From: Nocardia terrae
Lineage (GTDB): Bacteria; Actinomycetota; Actinomycetes; Mycobacteriales; Mycobacteriaceae
Length of the DNA stretch: 64,000 nucleotides
NCBI RefSeq assembly: GCF_009760405.1
Contig: NZ_WRPP01000008.1
Span: 62,001 to 126,000, forward strand
Direction of reading: 5' to 3'
Below the pieces are notes generated by a model. That model was not told where the DNA came from. It saw nothing but the letters and a program-made list of their open reading frames with translations, and ran no database searches. This document shows positions 17,493-24,976 of the stretch, one piece after another. Made by a program: the position numbers and the translations under genes. Position 1 is the first letter of the stretch; every line of letters starts with the position of its first letter.

Positions 17493-18986
17493 TCAACGCA
17501 GACTGTCGAGGGGGTCCGCGCGGGTCAGCAGGGGATCCTCGGCGGCGAAGGTGCGGGCGGGACCCGGACCCGTGGAACGGGTTTCGAAGCGAACGGTCAC
17601 CACGCCGTGGCCCGCCCCCTGGACCCAGCCGTGACCGAACTCGGGATGCTCGACATCGAGGCCGGGATACCAGGTTCCGACGGCGTAGGAGCGAGTTGCG
17701 GGCGGTACCACCGGATCCGGGGCCGCGGGCAGGGCCAGGGTCGGTTCCTCGGAGACCGCGCCGATCGGGTCCACCGCCTGATCCAGTTCGGGGAACAGTG
17801 ATTCCTGACGGATCTCCGACAATCCCGCGAAACCCACGCCTACCAGGCGAATCGGGCCGATCTCGGCCGGATCCAGCGCGGAGCGCTGGGCGGCCGCGGT
17901 CAGGGTCGCGAGATCCTCGGTGGCATAGGGCAGGGTGAAGGACCGGGTCACGATGCTCATATCCGTCTTCTTCAATTTGAGCACCACGGTCCGCGCGGCC
18001 CGGCCGTCATTGGTCAGCCGCCGGTGCGCCGATGCCGCCATGGCCTCGATGGCGGGCCGCAGCTGGGCGAGGTTGAGAATGTCGGTCTCGTAGGTGGTTT
18101 CGGCGCTGATCTGCTTGGCCTCAGCCCGCTCGGCCACCGGCCGGTCGTCGATGCCGCGGGCCAGGCGGTGCAGGGCGACGCCGATGCTGCCGCCCAGAAT
18201 CGAGGACGCCTCGGATTCGGGGAGCGCGGCGAACGCGCCCACGGTCTCGATTCCCAGTGAGCGCAGCCGACTTTCGGCGACCGGGCCGATGCCCCAGAGT
18301 TTGCGCACCGGCAGCGCGGACAGGAACTTGTCCTGTTCGGCCGCCGAAATCACCCGCACCCCATCGGGTTTGGCCAGTCCGGAGGCGATCTTGGCGAGCT
18401 GCTTGCCGCTGCCCGCGCCGACCGAGGCCACCAGGCCGGTCCGCTCACGCACGGCGGCGCGCAGCTCCTCGCAGAACTCGTGCACCCGATCCGGCGTCGC
18501 CCCCGCCAATTCCGCCGGTTCGCCGAACGCCTCGTCGAACGAGAGCGTCTCCAGCACCGGGATCCGCGACCGCAGCGTGTCGAAGACCAGCCCGCTGAGC
18601 TCGCCGTACACCGCCCCGCGCGGTGGAATCACCACTGCCGAGCCGCCGACCAGCCGCCGCGCCTGATGCATCGGCATGGCCGAGCGCGCCCCGAACACCC
18701 GCGCCTCGTAGCTCGCGCCGGCCACCACGCCGCGCCCGCCCATCCCGCCCACCAGGACCGGCCGCCCGCGCAGCGTCGGGCGGGTCAGCTGCTCGACCGA
18801 GGCGAAGAACGCGTCCATATCTATGTGCAGCACCCAGCGACGCTGTCCCGGAACTCTGGGCCCGCTGTCAATTTGCCGTAAGGATGCCGCCGGGGCGGCC
18901 GCCTGCCGAGGCTGCCCCTCGATCCCGGCCCGACCGCCCTCACCAGGCACTATGGCCGGGTTCGCGGAGTCGGCAGACGTGTTCAC
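17493..18986 (-). CDS. dinB: Y-family DNA polymerase IV (DinB/DinX-type)
   Basis: A 497-residue translesion polymerase. The palm motif HIDMDAFFASVEQ holds the first catalytic Asp and the steric-gate Phe; the second site reads LSFDEAFGEP. A helix-hairpin-helix segment (VRKLWGIGPVAESRL) and the little-finger domain (TDMSIVTRSFTLP) follow. The final 80 or so residues form an extra domain with HPEFGHGWVQGAGHGVVTVRFE, like the Tudor-type tail seen in helicases. The start GTG at 18986 leaves a 50-residue disordered leader before the palm and is uncertain. In mycobacteria the homologue dinX lies between ileS and lspA, the same neighbourhood as here. A small stem (17488-17501) spans its stop codon. 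Confidence 0.88.
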   Translation of the reverse strand: MNTSADSANPAIVPGEGGRAGIEGQPRQAAAPAASLRQIDSGPRVPGQRRWVLHIDMDAFFASVEQLTRPTLRGRPVLVGGMGGRGVVAGASYEARVFGARSAMPMHQARRLVGGSAVVIPPRGAVYGELSGLVFDTLRSRIPVLETLSFDEAFGEPAELAGATPDRVHEFCEELRAAVRERTGLVASVGAGSGKQLAKIASGLAKPDGVRVISAAEQDKFLSALPVRKLWGIGPVAESRLRSLGIETVGAFAALPESEASSILGGSIGVALHRLARGIDDRPVAERAEAKQISAETTYETDILNLAQLRPAIEAMAASAHRRLTNDGRAARTVVLKLKKTDMSIVTRSFTLPYATEDLATLTAAAQRSALDPAEIGPIRLVGVGFAGLSEIRQESLFPELDQAVDPIGAVSEEPTLALPAAPDPVVPPATRSYAVGTWYPGLDVEHPEFGHGWVQGAGHGVVTVRFETRSTGPGPARTFAAEDPLLTRADPLDSLR

Positions 18987-19048
18987 ACCGGGAAATCTAC
19001 AAGCGGCTACCGACAGGTACGACCTGCGACGTGTGTGATGATCGAGCC

Positions 19049-19927
19049 ATGACGATTCGCAAGGCCGTGATTCCCGCCGCAGGCATCGGCTCACGGCTGC
19101 TGCCGTTGACCAAGGCGATTCCGAAGGAAATGCTGCCCGTCGGCGACAAGCCGGTCATCGAACACACGGTCCGGGAGCTGGTGGATTCGGGCGTCACCGA
19201 CATCACCATCGTGGTCAGCGGTGGAAAGTCGTTGATCCAGGATCACTTCCGCCCCAATCCCGCGCTGGTCGCGCAGCTGCGCGCCGACGGCAAGGCCGCC
19301 TACGCCGACGCCGTCGAGGAGGTCGGCGAGCTCGGCCGCGCCGGTCACATCACCTACCTGGACCAGCACGGCCCCTACGGCAACGGCACGCCCGTGCTCA
19401 ATGCCGCCCGCCACCTGGGCGACGAGCCCCTGCTGGTGCTGTGGCCCGACGACGTGTTCGTCGCCGAGGTGCCGCGCGCCCAGCAGCTCGTGGACGCCTA
19501 CGAGAAGACCGGCGCTCCGGTGCTGGCGCTCATGCCCATGGATCCGTCCGAGTCGCAGCGCTACGGCGTGCCGGTGGTCGAGGAGACCGAGGGCAACGGC
19601 CTGATGCGGATCAGCGGCCTCAAGGAGAAGCCCAAGCCGGCGGACGCGCCGTCGTCTTTCGCGGCCATCGGCGGCTACGTGGTCACTCCGGGCATCATCA
19701 AGGAACTGCGCAAGCAGGTCGACGACTGGTACACCCACCGCACCGGCGAGGTCTACCTGACCGATGCCATCAATATCTTCGCCGCCTCGAATCCGGTGTA
19801 CGGCCAGGTGATTCGCGGTCGCTGGTACGACACCGGCAACCCGGCCGACTATCTGACCGCCCAATTCGCCTCGGCGCTGGCGCATCCGGAGTACGGTCCG
19901 CTGTTGCGGCAACTCGTCGCGGAGTAA
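19049..19927 (+). CDS. galU: UTP--glucose-1-phosphate uridylyltransferase
   Basis: A 292-residue nucleotidyltransferase making UDP-glucose from UTP and glucose-1-phosphate. The N-terminus has the signature PAAGIGSRLLPLTKAIPKEM with the nucleotide-binding loop and catalytic Lys; VLWPDDVF holds the metal-binding Asp; GLKEKPKP and GRWYDTGNPADYL complete the sugar pocket. UDP-glucose feeds UDP-galactose, trehalose and glycosylation, perhaps including the carotenoid glycosylation suggested in this window (inference). The ATG at 19049 has only a weak GAGCC ribosome site. A second galU elsewhere would not be surprising in this group. Confidence 0.88.
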   Translation: MTIRKAVIPAAGIGSRLLPLTKAIPKEMLPVGDKPVIEHTVRELVDSGVTDITIVVSGGKSLIQDHFRPNPALVAQLRADGKAAYADAVEEVGELGRAGHITYLDQHGPYGNGTPVLNAARHLGDEPLLVLWPDDVFVAEVPRAQQLVDAYEKTGAPVLALMPMDPSESQRYGVPVVEETEGNGLMRISGLKEKPKPADAPSSFAAIGGYVVTPGIIKELRKQVDDWYTHRTGEVYLTDAINIFAASNPVYGQVIRGRWYDTGNPADYLTAQFASALAHPEYGPLLRQLVAE

Positions 19928-20038
19928 CTCACAACCGAACCGGTCATCCTATGGTGTGGCGCACAAGTGCCTTGCGCCACACTCACGCCCGACCCAATAT
20001 TGTCGAAACCCGAAACATGGGGGCATGTTTCGGCGATC

Positions 20039-21151
20039 ATGCAGTCGGGTCGGGGACTCCGGGTAGATCGAGGATCGGTTTTGCTAGGCGGATTGGGCAC
20101 TCGCGCGGCACTGCTCGCGGCGACAAGTTGTTCCCTTGTCTCGACGTTCACGATGGCCGCTCCCGCGGCCTATGCCACCCCGCCCGATCCGATCACCAGC
20201 ACCGCGACACTGGCCGACACCCCGGTCGCCGACGATGGTTCCACCATCAAGGCCTTCGAGATCCACGACTCGCGCAACCTGACGCTGCACGTGCATTCGG
20301 CGGCCATGGACACCGACATCACCGTCGAGGTGCAGCGGCCCGCCGACACCTCGGTGCCGCGGCCGGTGCTGTACCTGCTCAATGGCGCTGGGGGCGGCCA
20401 GGATACGGCGACCTGGAAGCGCAACACCGACTCCACGGAGTTCTTCGAGGACAAGAACGTGAACGTGGTGATGCCGATCGGCGGCGCGTTCACCTACTAC
20501 ACCGACTGGCGCACACCGGATCCCCGGCTGGGCATGCCCATGTGGAAGACCTTCCTCACCGAGGAGCTACCCCCGCTCGTCGATGCGGCCCTGGACACCA
20601 ACGGTGTTCACGCCATCGCGGGCATGTCGATGTCGGGCACCTCGGTGCTGCAGCTGCCGATCGCCGCGCCGGGGCTGTACACGGCGGTGGCGGCCTACAG
20701 CGGATGCGCGCAGATCAGCGATCCGGTCGGCCAGAAGTTCGCCGATCTGGTGATCTCCATCGGCGGCGGCAATCCGGCGAACATGTACGGGCCCATGGAC
20801 GATCCGGAATGGGCCGCCAACGATCCCTATGTGCACGCCGAGGCGCTGCGCGGGCTCGGGCTCTACGTCTCCAACGGCAGCGGCCTGCCGGGACGGCACG
20901 ACAATGTGGCCGATGTGCGCAGCCTCGGCCCCGCGGACGGCGGTCTGCCGCAACAGATCCTGGTGGGCGGCATTCTCGAGGCGGCCAGCGACTGGTGCGC
21001 CCGCAATCTCAAGACGCGCCTGCACGACCTGAACATTCCGGCGACCTTCGATATCGCCAAGCCCGGCACCCATTCCTGGGGTTACTGGCAGGACGCGCTG
21101 CGCTCGTCGTGGCCGGTGCTCGCCAAGGGCCTGGACCTGCCCGAGAACTGA
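20039..21151 (+). CDS. Secreted esterase, antigen-85/mycolyltransferase-like
   Basis: About 370 residues with an N-terminal signal peptide ending near MAAPAAYA, so the product is exported. The alpha/beta-hydrolase domain has the oxyanion-loop motif YLLNGAGGGQD, TYYTDW, the nucleophile elbow GMSMSGTSV and a late His in KPGTHSWGYWQDAL. This pattern matches corynebacterial mycolyltransferases and Ag85, which transfer mycolic acid to trehalose and arabinogalactan. The start is uncertain: ATG 20039 gives a long n-region, while a TTG near 20080 preceded by GAGGATCG would give a compact signal peptide. Confidence 0.8.
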   Translation: MQSGRGLRVDRGSVLLGGLGTRAALLAATSCSLVSTFTMAAPAAYATPPDPITSTATLADTPVADDGSTIKAFEIHDSRNLTLHVHSAAMDTDITVEVQRPADTSVPRPVLYLLNGAGGGQDTATWKRNTDSTEFFEDKNVNVVMPIGGAFTYYTDWRTPDPRLGMPMWKTFLTEELPPLVDAALDTNGVHAIAGMSMSGTSVLQLPIAAPGLYTAVAAYSGCAQISDPVGQKFADLVISIGGGNPANMYGPMDDPEWAANDPYVHAEALRGLGLYVSNGSGLPGRHDNVADVRSLGPADGGLPQQILVGGILEAASDWCARNLKTRLHDLNIPATFDIAKPGTHSWGYWQDALRSSWPVLAKGLDLPEN

Positions 21152-21179
21152 GCGTCGCCGAAACGGCCGGGCCCCGGCC

Positions 21180-21623
21180 TCATTCGTCGGCCGCGTTGTA
21201 GCGGACCAGGTATTCCGCCAGTCGCTCCACATCCGCATCGTCCCAGTCCCGGAACCGTTCGGCGAAGGCGTCGGCGCGGGCGCGGGCGGCGGCCCGCGCG
21301 ATGCGCTTTCCCTCCGGCGTCGCACGCAGCAGCAGGTTGCGGCGATTGGCCGGATCGACCTCGCGGGCCAGATAGCCCTCCCGCTCCAGCGCGGCCACCT
21401 GCCGGCTGACCGTCGACTTGTCGAGGTGGAAGTGCCCGGCCAGATCGGCGGCCAGGCAGCCGTCGCGCTCGATCACCAGATCCAGGATGCTCGACGCCAC
21501 CAGCGACAGCTCCGGGTGCAGTTCGGTGGCGCGGCCGCGGGCGCGGCGGGCGAAGGCGGTGAGCTCACGCTGTATGACCTCGATCGCATCGGTGCGGCCG
21601 GGGAATGCCGGAAGACCATCCAT
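21180..21623 (-). CDS. MarR family transcriptional regulator
   Basis: A 147-residue winged-helix repressor. The recognition region LAGHFHLDKSTVSRQVAALE is followed by the wing with REVDPANRRNLLLRATPEG, and terminal helices would form the dimer. It is divergent from the adjacent membrane-protein gene. The perfect palindrome at 21625-21639 starts one base upstream of its own start codon, so autoregulation and control of the neighbour are likely (inference from layout). The inducer is unknown. Confidence 0.88.
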   Translation of the reverse strand: MDGLPAFPGRTDAIEVIQRELTAFARRARGRATELHPELSLVASSILDLVIERDGCLAADLAGHFHLDKSTVSRQVAALEREGYLAREVDPANRRNLLLRATPEGKRIARAAARARADAFAERFRDWDDADVERLAEYLVRYNAADE

Positions 21624-21624
21624 G

Positions 21625-21639
21625 GTTGTAGACTACAAC
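21625..21639. promoter_or_regulatory. MarR-type operator palindrome
   Basis: GTTGTAGACTACAAC is a perfect 7-1-7 palindrome in the 56-bp divergent region, touching the start of the MarR gene. A second, looser repeat with arms TTGGT (21645-21649) and ACCAA (21657-21661) lies on the membrane-protein side. The size and symmetry fit a MarR dimer site. Confidence 0.75.
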
Positions 21640-21679
21640 TTCGCTTGGTTGTATTTACCAACTATTGGAGAAAGAACCC

Positions 21680-22717
21680 ATGGCCTCGCATCAGATCCGG
21701 CACGTAGCCACCCACCTGCTCACCCCACTGCTCATGTGCCTCGGCATGGGTCTGGCCTACCTGGGCGCGTTCCACCAGCCCGAGCCCAATCACCTCGCGG
21801 TCGCCGTCGTCGGCGACAGCCCGCAGGTGAAGGTGCTGGCGCAGACCATGAAGGACAAGGGCGGCAGCGCCCTCGACATCATCACCGTGCCGACCCGCGA
21901 GGACGCGGTGAACCAGCTGCGGCACCGGGATCTCGCGGGCGCGTACGTCCCCGATCCGCAGAAGCCCGAACTGCTGGTCGCCAAGGCCGGTTCCGACACC
22001 ACGGCCATGGCCGCCGAGGCGGTCTTCGGACAGGTCGCAGCCCTGCACAACGCGCCGCTGACCACCACCGACGTGACCACGCCCAGCTCCGGCGACCCGA
22101 CCGCGCAGGGCATCTTCTTCCTGCTGGTGGCGCTGAGCATCGGCTCCTACGGCAGCGTGGCCGCCATCGGCGCGGCTGGCGCGGGCCTGTCCATGCGGGT
22201 GCGCGGACTGATCGGCCTGGTCACCTCGCTGCTGGTGAGCCTGATCGGCCTGGCCCTGTCCGGCCCGATCTTCCACGTGGTCGACCATGACGCCGCCGCG
22301 ATCTGGGCCATGTCGTGGCTGTACTCGGCGGGCATCCTGGCCATCGGCATCGGTCTGCACACCTTCCTGAAGCGCTGGACCACGCTGGCCATGATGGTGC
22401 TGTTCGTCATGCTCAACTTCACCAGCTCCGGCGGCGTCTACAGCCCGTGGCTGCAGAACGACTTCTTCGGGACGCTGCACGACTTCTGGAACGGCGCGGG
22501 ATTCGTCGAGGGCGCGCGCAGCCTGCTCTACTTCGACAGCGCCGGGCTCGGCGGCCGGATGGCGAGCCTGGTCCTCTGGTTCGCGGCGGGCGTGCTGCTC
22601 ATGATCGTGGCGGCCGTGGCCGAGAAGCGGGCCGCGGGCTCCGCGCCGCGCCACGCGGCCGTCACCGAGACCAAGGCGGCAGCCGAGGAGGAGATGGAGG
22701 AGACCGTCGGGGTCTGA
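21680..22717 (+). CDS. YhgE/Pip-like (ABC-2-type) membrane protein
   Basis: A 345-residue membrane protein. One N-terminal helix is followed by an extracytoplasmic domain of about 100 residues (NHLAVAVVGDSPQVKVLAQ, VPTREDAVNQLRHRDL), then five or so helices from about residue 135. This layout and the HLAVAVVGD opening resemble phage-infection-protein/YhgE membrane proteins and ABC-2 permeases, which in actinobacteria often lie beside MarR genes and may export small molecules or lipids. GGAG 9 nt before the ATG at 21680 fixes the start. It is probably repressed by the divergent MarR protein. The C-terminus is Ala/Glu-rich. Confidence 0.7.
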   Translation: MASHQIRHVATHLLTPLLMCLGMGLAYLGAFHQPEPNHLAVAVVGDSPQVKVLAQTMKDKGGSALDIITVPTREDAVNQLRHRDLAGAYVPDPQKPELLVAKAGSDTTAMAAEAVFGQVAALHNAPLTTTDVTTPSSGDPTAQGIFFLLVALSIGSYGSVAAIGAAGAGLSMRVRGLIGLVTSLLVSLIGLALSGPIFHVVDHDAAAIWAMSWLYSAGILAIGIGLHTFLKRWTTLAMMVLFVMLNFTSSGGVYSPWLQNDFFGTLHDFWNGAGFVEGARSLLYFDSAGLGGRMASLVLWFAAGVLLMIVAAVAEKRAAGSAPRHAAVTETKAAAEEEMEETVGV

Positions 22718-22726
22718 CCTTCGGTT

Positions 22727-23266
22727 CTAGCGAATACCCAACTGCGACAAGGCGGTCCGGATGCCCACCCGGACCGTCTCGCTGTCTCCCACTCCCCCGC
22801 TGATGGTCACGCCGTCACGGGTCATCAGCAGCATCCGCGCGGCATCATCGACCTCGGCATACCCGGCGGCGCGCAACCGGTCGGCCATGAGATCGCGGAA
22901 CCAGCCGCGATAGTCGTCGACCACCTTGCGCACCGCGTGGTCGGGCTTGGGAAACTCCACGGCCGCGTTGAGAAACGGGCAGCCGCGGAACCCGGGCCCG
23001 CGGCTGAGTTCGCCCAGCCGCTCGAAGATGCCGACGATGGACTCGGTCCCGTCGCCGGGGATGGCCTCCAAAGTCTCGCGCTGCCGGGCGTATTCGCGCA
23101 CCAGGTAGGCCACGACCAGGTCTTCCTTGGTCTTGAAGTGCCGATAGAAGGTGGCCTTCGCGATTCCCGCCTCGGCGATGATGCGGTCGATGCCGACGGT
23201 GTGGATGCCCTCGGCATAGAACAGTCGAGTCGCGGTGTCCAGCAGGCGATCACGGGCTTCGCTCAT
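22727..23266 (-). CDS. TetR family regulator divergent from ohr
   Basis: A 179-residue TetR repressor. The helix-turn-helix (HTVGIDRIIAEAGIAKATFY) is at about residues 22-41. The ligand domain has the subgroup motif FRGCPFLNAA around the only cysteine, Cys96. Start ATG 23266. It lies 106 bp from the divergent ohr gene, with two palindromes between them. Ohr genes are usually governed by MarR-type OhrR that senses organic peroxides through Cys; here Cys96 could play that role, but this is inference. Its 3' end is 9 bp from the converging membrane-protein gene. Confidence 0.88.
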   Translation of the reverse strand: MSEARDRLLDTATRLFYAEGIHTVGIDRIIAEAGIAKATFYRHFKTKEDLVVAYLVREYARQRETLEAIPGDGTESIVGIFERLGELSRGPGFRGCPFLNAAVEFPKPDHAVRKVVDDYRGWFRDLMADRLRAAGYAEVDDAARMLLMTRDGVTISGGVGDSETVRVGIRTALSQLGIR

Positions 23267-23304
23267 GGCTGACCTGCACTCCTTCCCCAATCGGGTTTCC
23301 GGTA

Positions 23305-23334
23305 TTGACGATAGCAGACAGACCTGTCTACTCT
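23305..23334 (+). promoter_or_regulatory. Candidate ohr promoter with embedded operator
   Basis: TTGACG (23305-23310) and TACTCT (23329-23334) are separated by 18 nt. The palindrome at 23316-23329 fills the spacer, so a bound repressor would block RNA polymerase. Confidence 0.6.
23316..23329. promoter_or_regulatory. TetR-type operator 1
   Basis: AGACAGACCTGTCT is a perfect 6-2-6 palindrome in the spacer of the ohr promoter. It shares the AGAC/GTCT core with the second site 28 bp away. Confidence 0.7.
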
Positions 23335-23343
23335 GACTTCCGT

Positions 23344-23357
23344 ACAGACAAGTCTGT
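23344..23357. promoter_or_regulatory. TetR-type operator 2
   Basis: ACAGACAAGTCTGT is a perfect 6-2-6 palindrome just upstream of the ohr ribosome site (GGGAG). Together with operator 1 it would allow cooperative binding. Confidence 0.7.
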
Positions 23358-23372
23358 CTAGGGAGAATCGAA

Positions 23373-23786
23373 ATGGCTAAGCTCTTCACCTCGTCCGCCA
23401 CCTCCGTCGGCCGTGAGGGCCGCTCGGTCAGCTCCGACGGTTACCTCGACCTGAAGCTGGCCCAGCCCAAGGAGGCCGGCGGCAGCGGTGACGGCACCAA
23501 CCCCGAGCAGCTGTTCGCGGTGGGCTACTCGGCCTGCTTCGCGGGTGCGCTGCAGGTCGTGGCCCGCAACCAGGGCATCGCGCTGGGCGACGCCTCGGTG
23601 ACCGCCGACGTCAGCCTGAACAAGGACGAGGAGACCGGTTTCGGCATCTCCGTCGTGCTGCGCGTCGAGCTGCCCGAGGAACTGCAGAACGAGAAGGGCC
23701 GCGAGCTCGTCGAGGCCGCGCACCAGGTGTGCCCGTACTCCAAGGCCACCCGGGGCAACATCCCCGTGGAACTCGTTGTCGAGTAA
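23373..23786 (+). CDS. ohr: Organic hydroperoxide resistance protein (Ohr/OsmC family)
   Basis: A 137-residue thiol peroxidase that reduces organic and fatty-acid hydroperoxides. Both redox cysteines are present: Cys55 in GYSACFAGAL and Cys120 in HQVCPYSKATRGN. The N-terminal Arg in GREGRS and the NPEQLFA loop, which tunes the peroxidatic Cys, are also there. It acts in the cytoplasm as a homodimer, usually recharged by lipoylated proteins. A GGGAG site lies before the ATG. Expression probably responds to the divergent TetR protein through the two palindromes. Confidence 0.93.
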   Translation: MAKLFTSSATSVGREGRSVSSDGYLDLKLAQPKEAGGSGDGTNPEQLFAVGYSACFAGALQVVARNQGIALGDASVTADVSLNKDEETGFGISVVLRVELPEELQNEKGRELVEAAHQVCPYSKATRGNIPVELVVE

Positions 23787-23792
23787 GACGAT

Positions 23793-24329
23793 TCAGAAGA
23801 ACCGGCGAATGGTGTAGATGTCGAACTGGCTCAGCGGAGTCAGCCCCACCGGCACACCCCAGTCGTACGCGTTCAAGACGTTGCCGCCTCCCGCGTAGAT
23901 GCCTTCGTGGGAGGCGTCATCGTTGAGGATGATCACATCGCCGGGTTGCAATGCGCCGAACGGGACTTCGAGTCCGACCTCGGCCTGCTGCCACGTGGTG
24001 CGCGGCAGCATGATGCCGACACTGCGGAAGGCCCACTGCACCAGACCCGAGCAATCCCAGCTGTCCGGACCCGTGCCGCCCCACTCGTAGGGCTTGCCGG
24101 TCTGGGTGCCCGCCAGCGCCAGCGCGATCTGAGCGCGCGGGCTGGCGAGCGGCAATTGCGCCGAGCCGCTGGCGCTTCCGGAGAACGATCCGGTGCCGCT
24201 GCCCGAGGAAGACCCGGATGCGGAGCCGGAGTCCGCGTGAGCCGCCCCCATCCCCAATGCCGCGGCCACCGTCAGCGCCGCCATAGTCGTGACAAGGTTC
24301 CGGAACCTACGAAGCTGCCTTCGAGCCAT
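23793..24329 (-). CDS. Secreted NlpC/P60 peptidoglycan hydrolase
   Basis: A 178-residue exported endopeptidase. The signal peptide (LVTTMAALTVAAALGMGAAHA) is followed by a 25-residue Gly/Ser-rich linker and a C-terminal NlpC/P60 domain. Catalytic residues are visible: Cys93 in WDCSGLVQWAF and His141 in DDASHEGIYAGGG, with a polar third residue shortly after. It cleaves peptide stems of peptidoglycan during growth or separation. The ribosome site AAGGGG lies before the ATG. It converges on ohr with a 6-bp gap. Confidence 0.9.
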   Translation of the reverse strand: MARRQLRRFRNLVTTMAALTVAAALGMGAAHADSGSASGSSSGSGTGSFSGSASGSAQLPLASPRAQIALALAGTQTGKPYEWGGTGPDSWDCSGLVQWAFRSVGIMLPRTTWQQAEVGLEVPFGALQPGDVIILNDDASHEGIYAGGGNVLNAYDWGVPVGLTPLSQFDIYTIRRFF

Positions 24330-24511
24330 GTGCGCGCCCCTTCATCGGCGATACCGCGGGAACTGCTTCAGCAAAAGTCGTTAGCTAGCTGATAGCCGTT
24401 GTATCGCAGGAGCAACACACGTCACAAGGGAACCCGGGTTGGCGTGTCTCGAGACCCAGATCACTCGCGCCAAAGAAAGACCCGGTCAAGCGAATAGAGC
24501 GCGGATACACA

Positions 24512-24543
24512 AGAGCGCCCTCCCGGATCCGGGAGGGCGCTCT
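24512..24543 (-). terminator. Perfect 32-nt palindromic terminator
   Basis: The 32 bases from 24512 to 24543 are a perfect palindrome, so the transcript folds into a GC-rich stem of up to 14 pairs with a four-base loop. It lies 14 bp past the stop of the small membrane-protein gene on the minus strand and before the NlpC/P60 gene, insulating the two. Confidence 0.8.
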
Positions 24544-24557
24544 AAGTTTGCTGTAGG

Positions 24558-24845
24558 TCAGCGGCGCAGCCGCAGGGTCAGGTGGTGGTTGGCCTTGGTC
24601 AGCATCGGGATCAGCAGGTAGGCGGTGACCGGGACGACGATGAAGGTCAGGATCAGTGTCCGGACGTAGACCGGCAGGCTGGCCATCTCGGGGCCCAGCA
24701 GCGCCAACGCCAGCGTGATGGTCGGGTAGACGGCCAGCCAGGTGATCAGCGCGCGGCGGTGGACCGACGGAACCGTCACGGGGGCGGTCACATTCGCAGC
24801 CGGGGTGATGACGGTGGCGGCGGGGGTGGTGACGATGGTGGTCAT
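24558..24845 (-). CDS. Small two-helix membrane protein
   Basis: A 95-residue protein. A Thr/Val/Pro-rich N-terminal tail of about 28 residues precedes two membrane helices (about 33-50 and 62-82), joined by a short loop with LGPEMASLPVYVR, and a basic C-terminus. The pattern resembles small DUF2798-like proteins found beside TetR genes; no function is known. It is divergent from a TetR gene and the shared intergenic region holds matching operators, so it is likely that regulator's target. The ATG at 24845 is supported by an AGGAGCGAAC-like ribosome site. Confidence 0.68.
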   Translation of the reverse strand: MTTIVTTPAATVITPAANVTAPVTVPSVHRRALITWLAVYPTITLALALLGPEMASLPVYVRTLILTFIVVPVTAYLLIPMLTKANHHLTLRLRR

Positions 24846-24880
24846 TGTTCGCTCCTAGCGACCCTGTTCCGATCTTCCAG

Positions 24881-24897
24881 CGAGACGGTCCGTCTCG
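24881..24897. promoter_or_regulatory. TetR operator, copy 1
   Basis: CGAGACGGTCCGTCTCG is a perfect 8-1-8 palindrome 36 bp upstream of the small membrane-protein gene, inside its predicted leader. It matches the second copy at 24940-24956 in 15 of 17 bases. Confidence 0.8.
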
Positions 24898-24908
24898 TCT
24901 TGTTGATG

Positions 24909-24937
24909 AAGTTAGACCCGTTGACAACCCTTGTCAA
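24909..24937 (-). promoter_or_regulatory. Bidirectional promoter core with palindromic -35 boxes
   Basis: TTGACAACCCTTGTCAA (24921-24937) carries a TTGACA box on each strand. On the minus strand it is followed after 17 nt by TAACTT (24914-24909), a good promoter for the small membrane gene. On the plus strand the -10 position falls in operator copy 2 and is poor. Confidence 0.6.
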
Positions 24938-24939
24938 GA

Positions 24940-24956
24940 CGAGACGTACCGTCTCG
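24940..24956. promoter_or_regulatory. TetR operator, copy 2
   Basis: CGAGACGTACCGTCTCG is a near-perfect palindrome 20 bp upstream of the TetR start codon, over its own promoter region. With copy 1 it flanks the shared promoter core. Confidence 0.8.
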
Positions 24957-24976
24957 TTTGGCGGTAGTATCGAGGC

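Noticed and set aside
24330..24511. A ydaO-type (c-di-AMP) riboswitch before the NlpC/P60 gene
   Set aside because: Such switches often precede actinobacterial wall hydrolases, but the conserved ydaO core sequences are not present in this leader.
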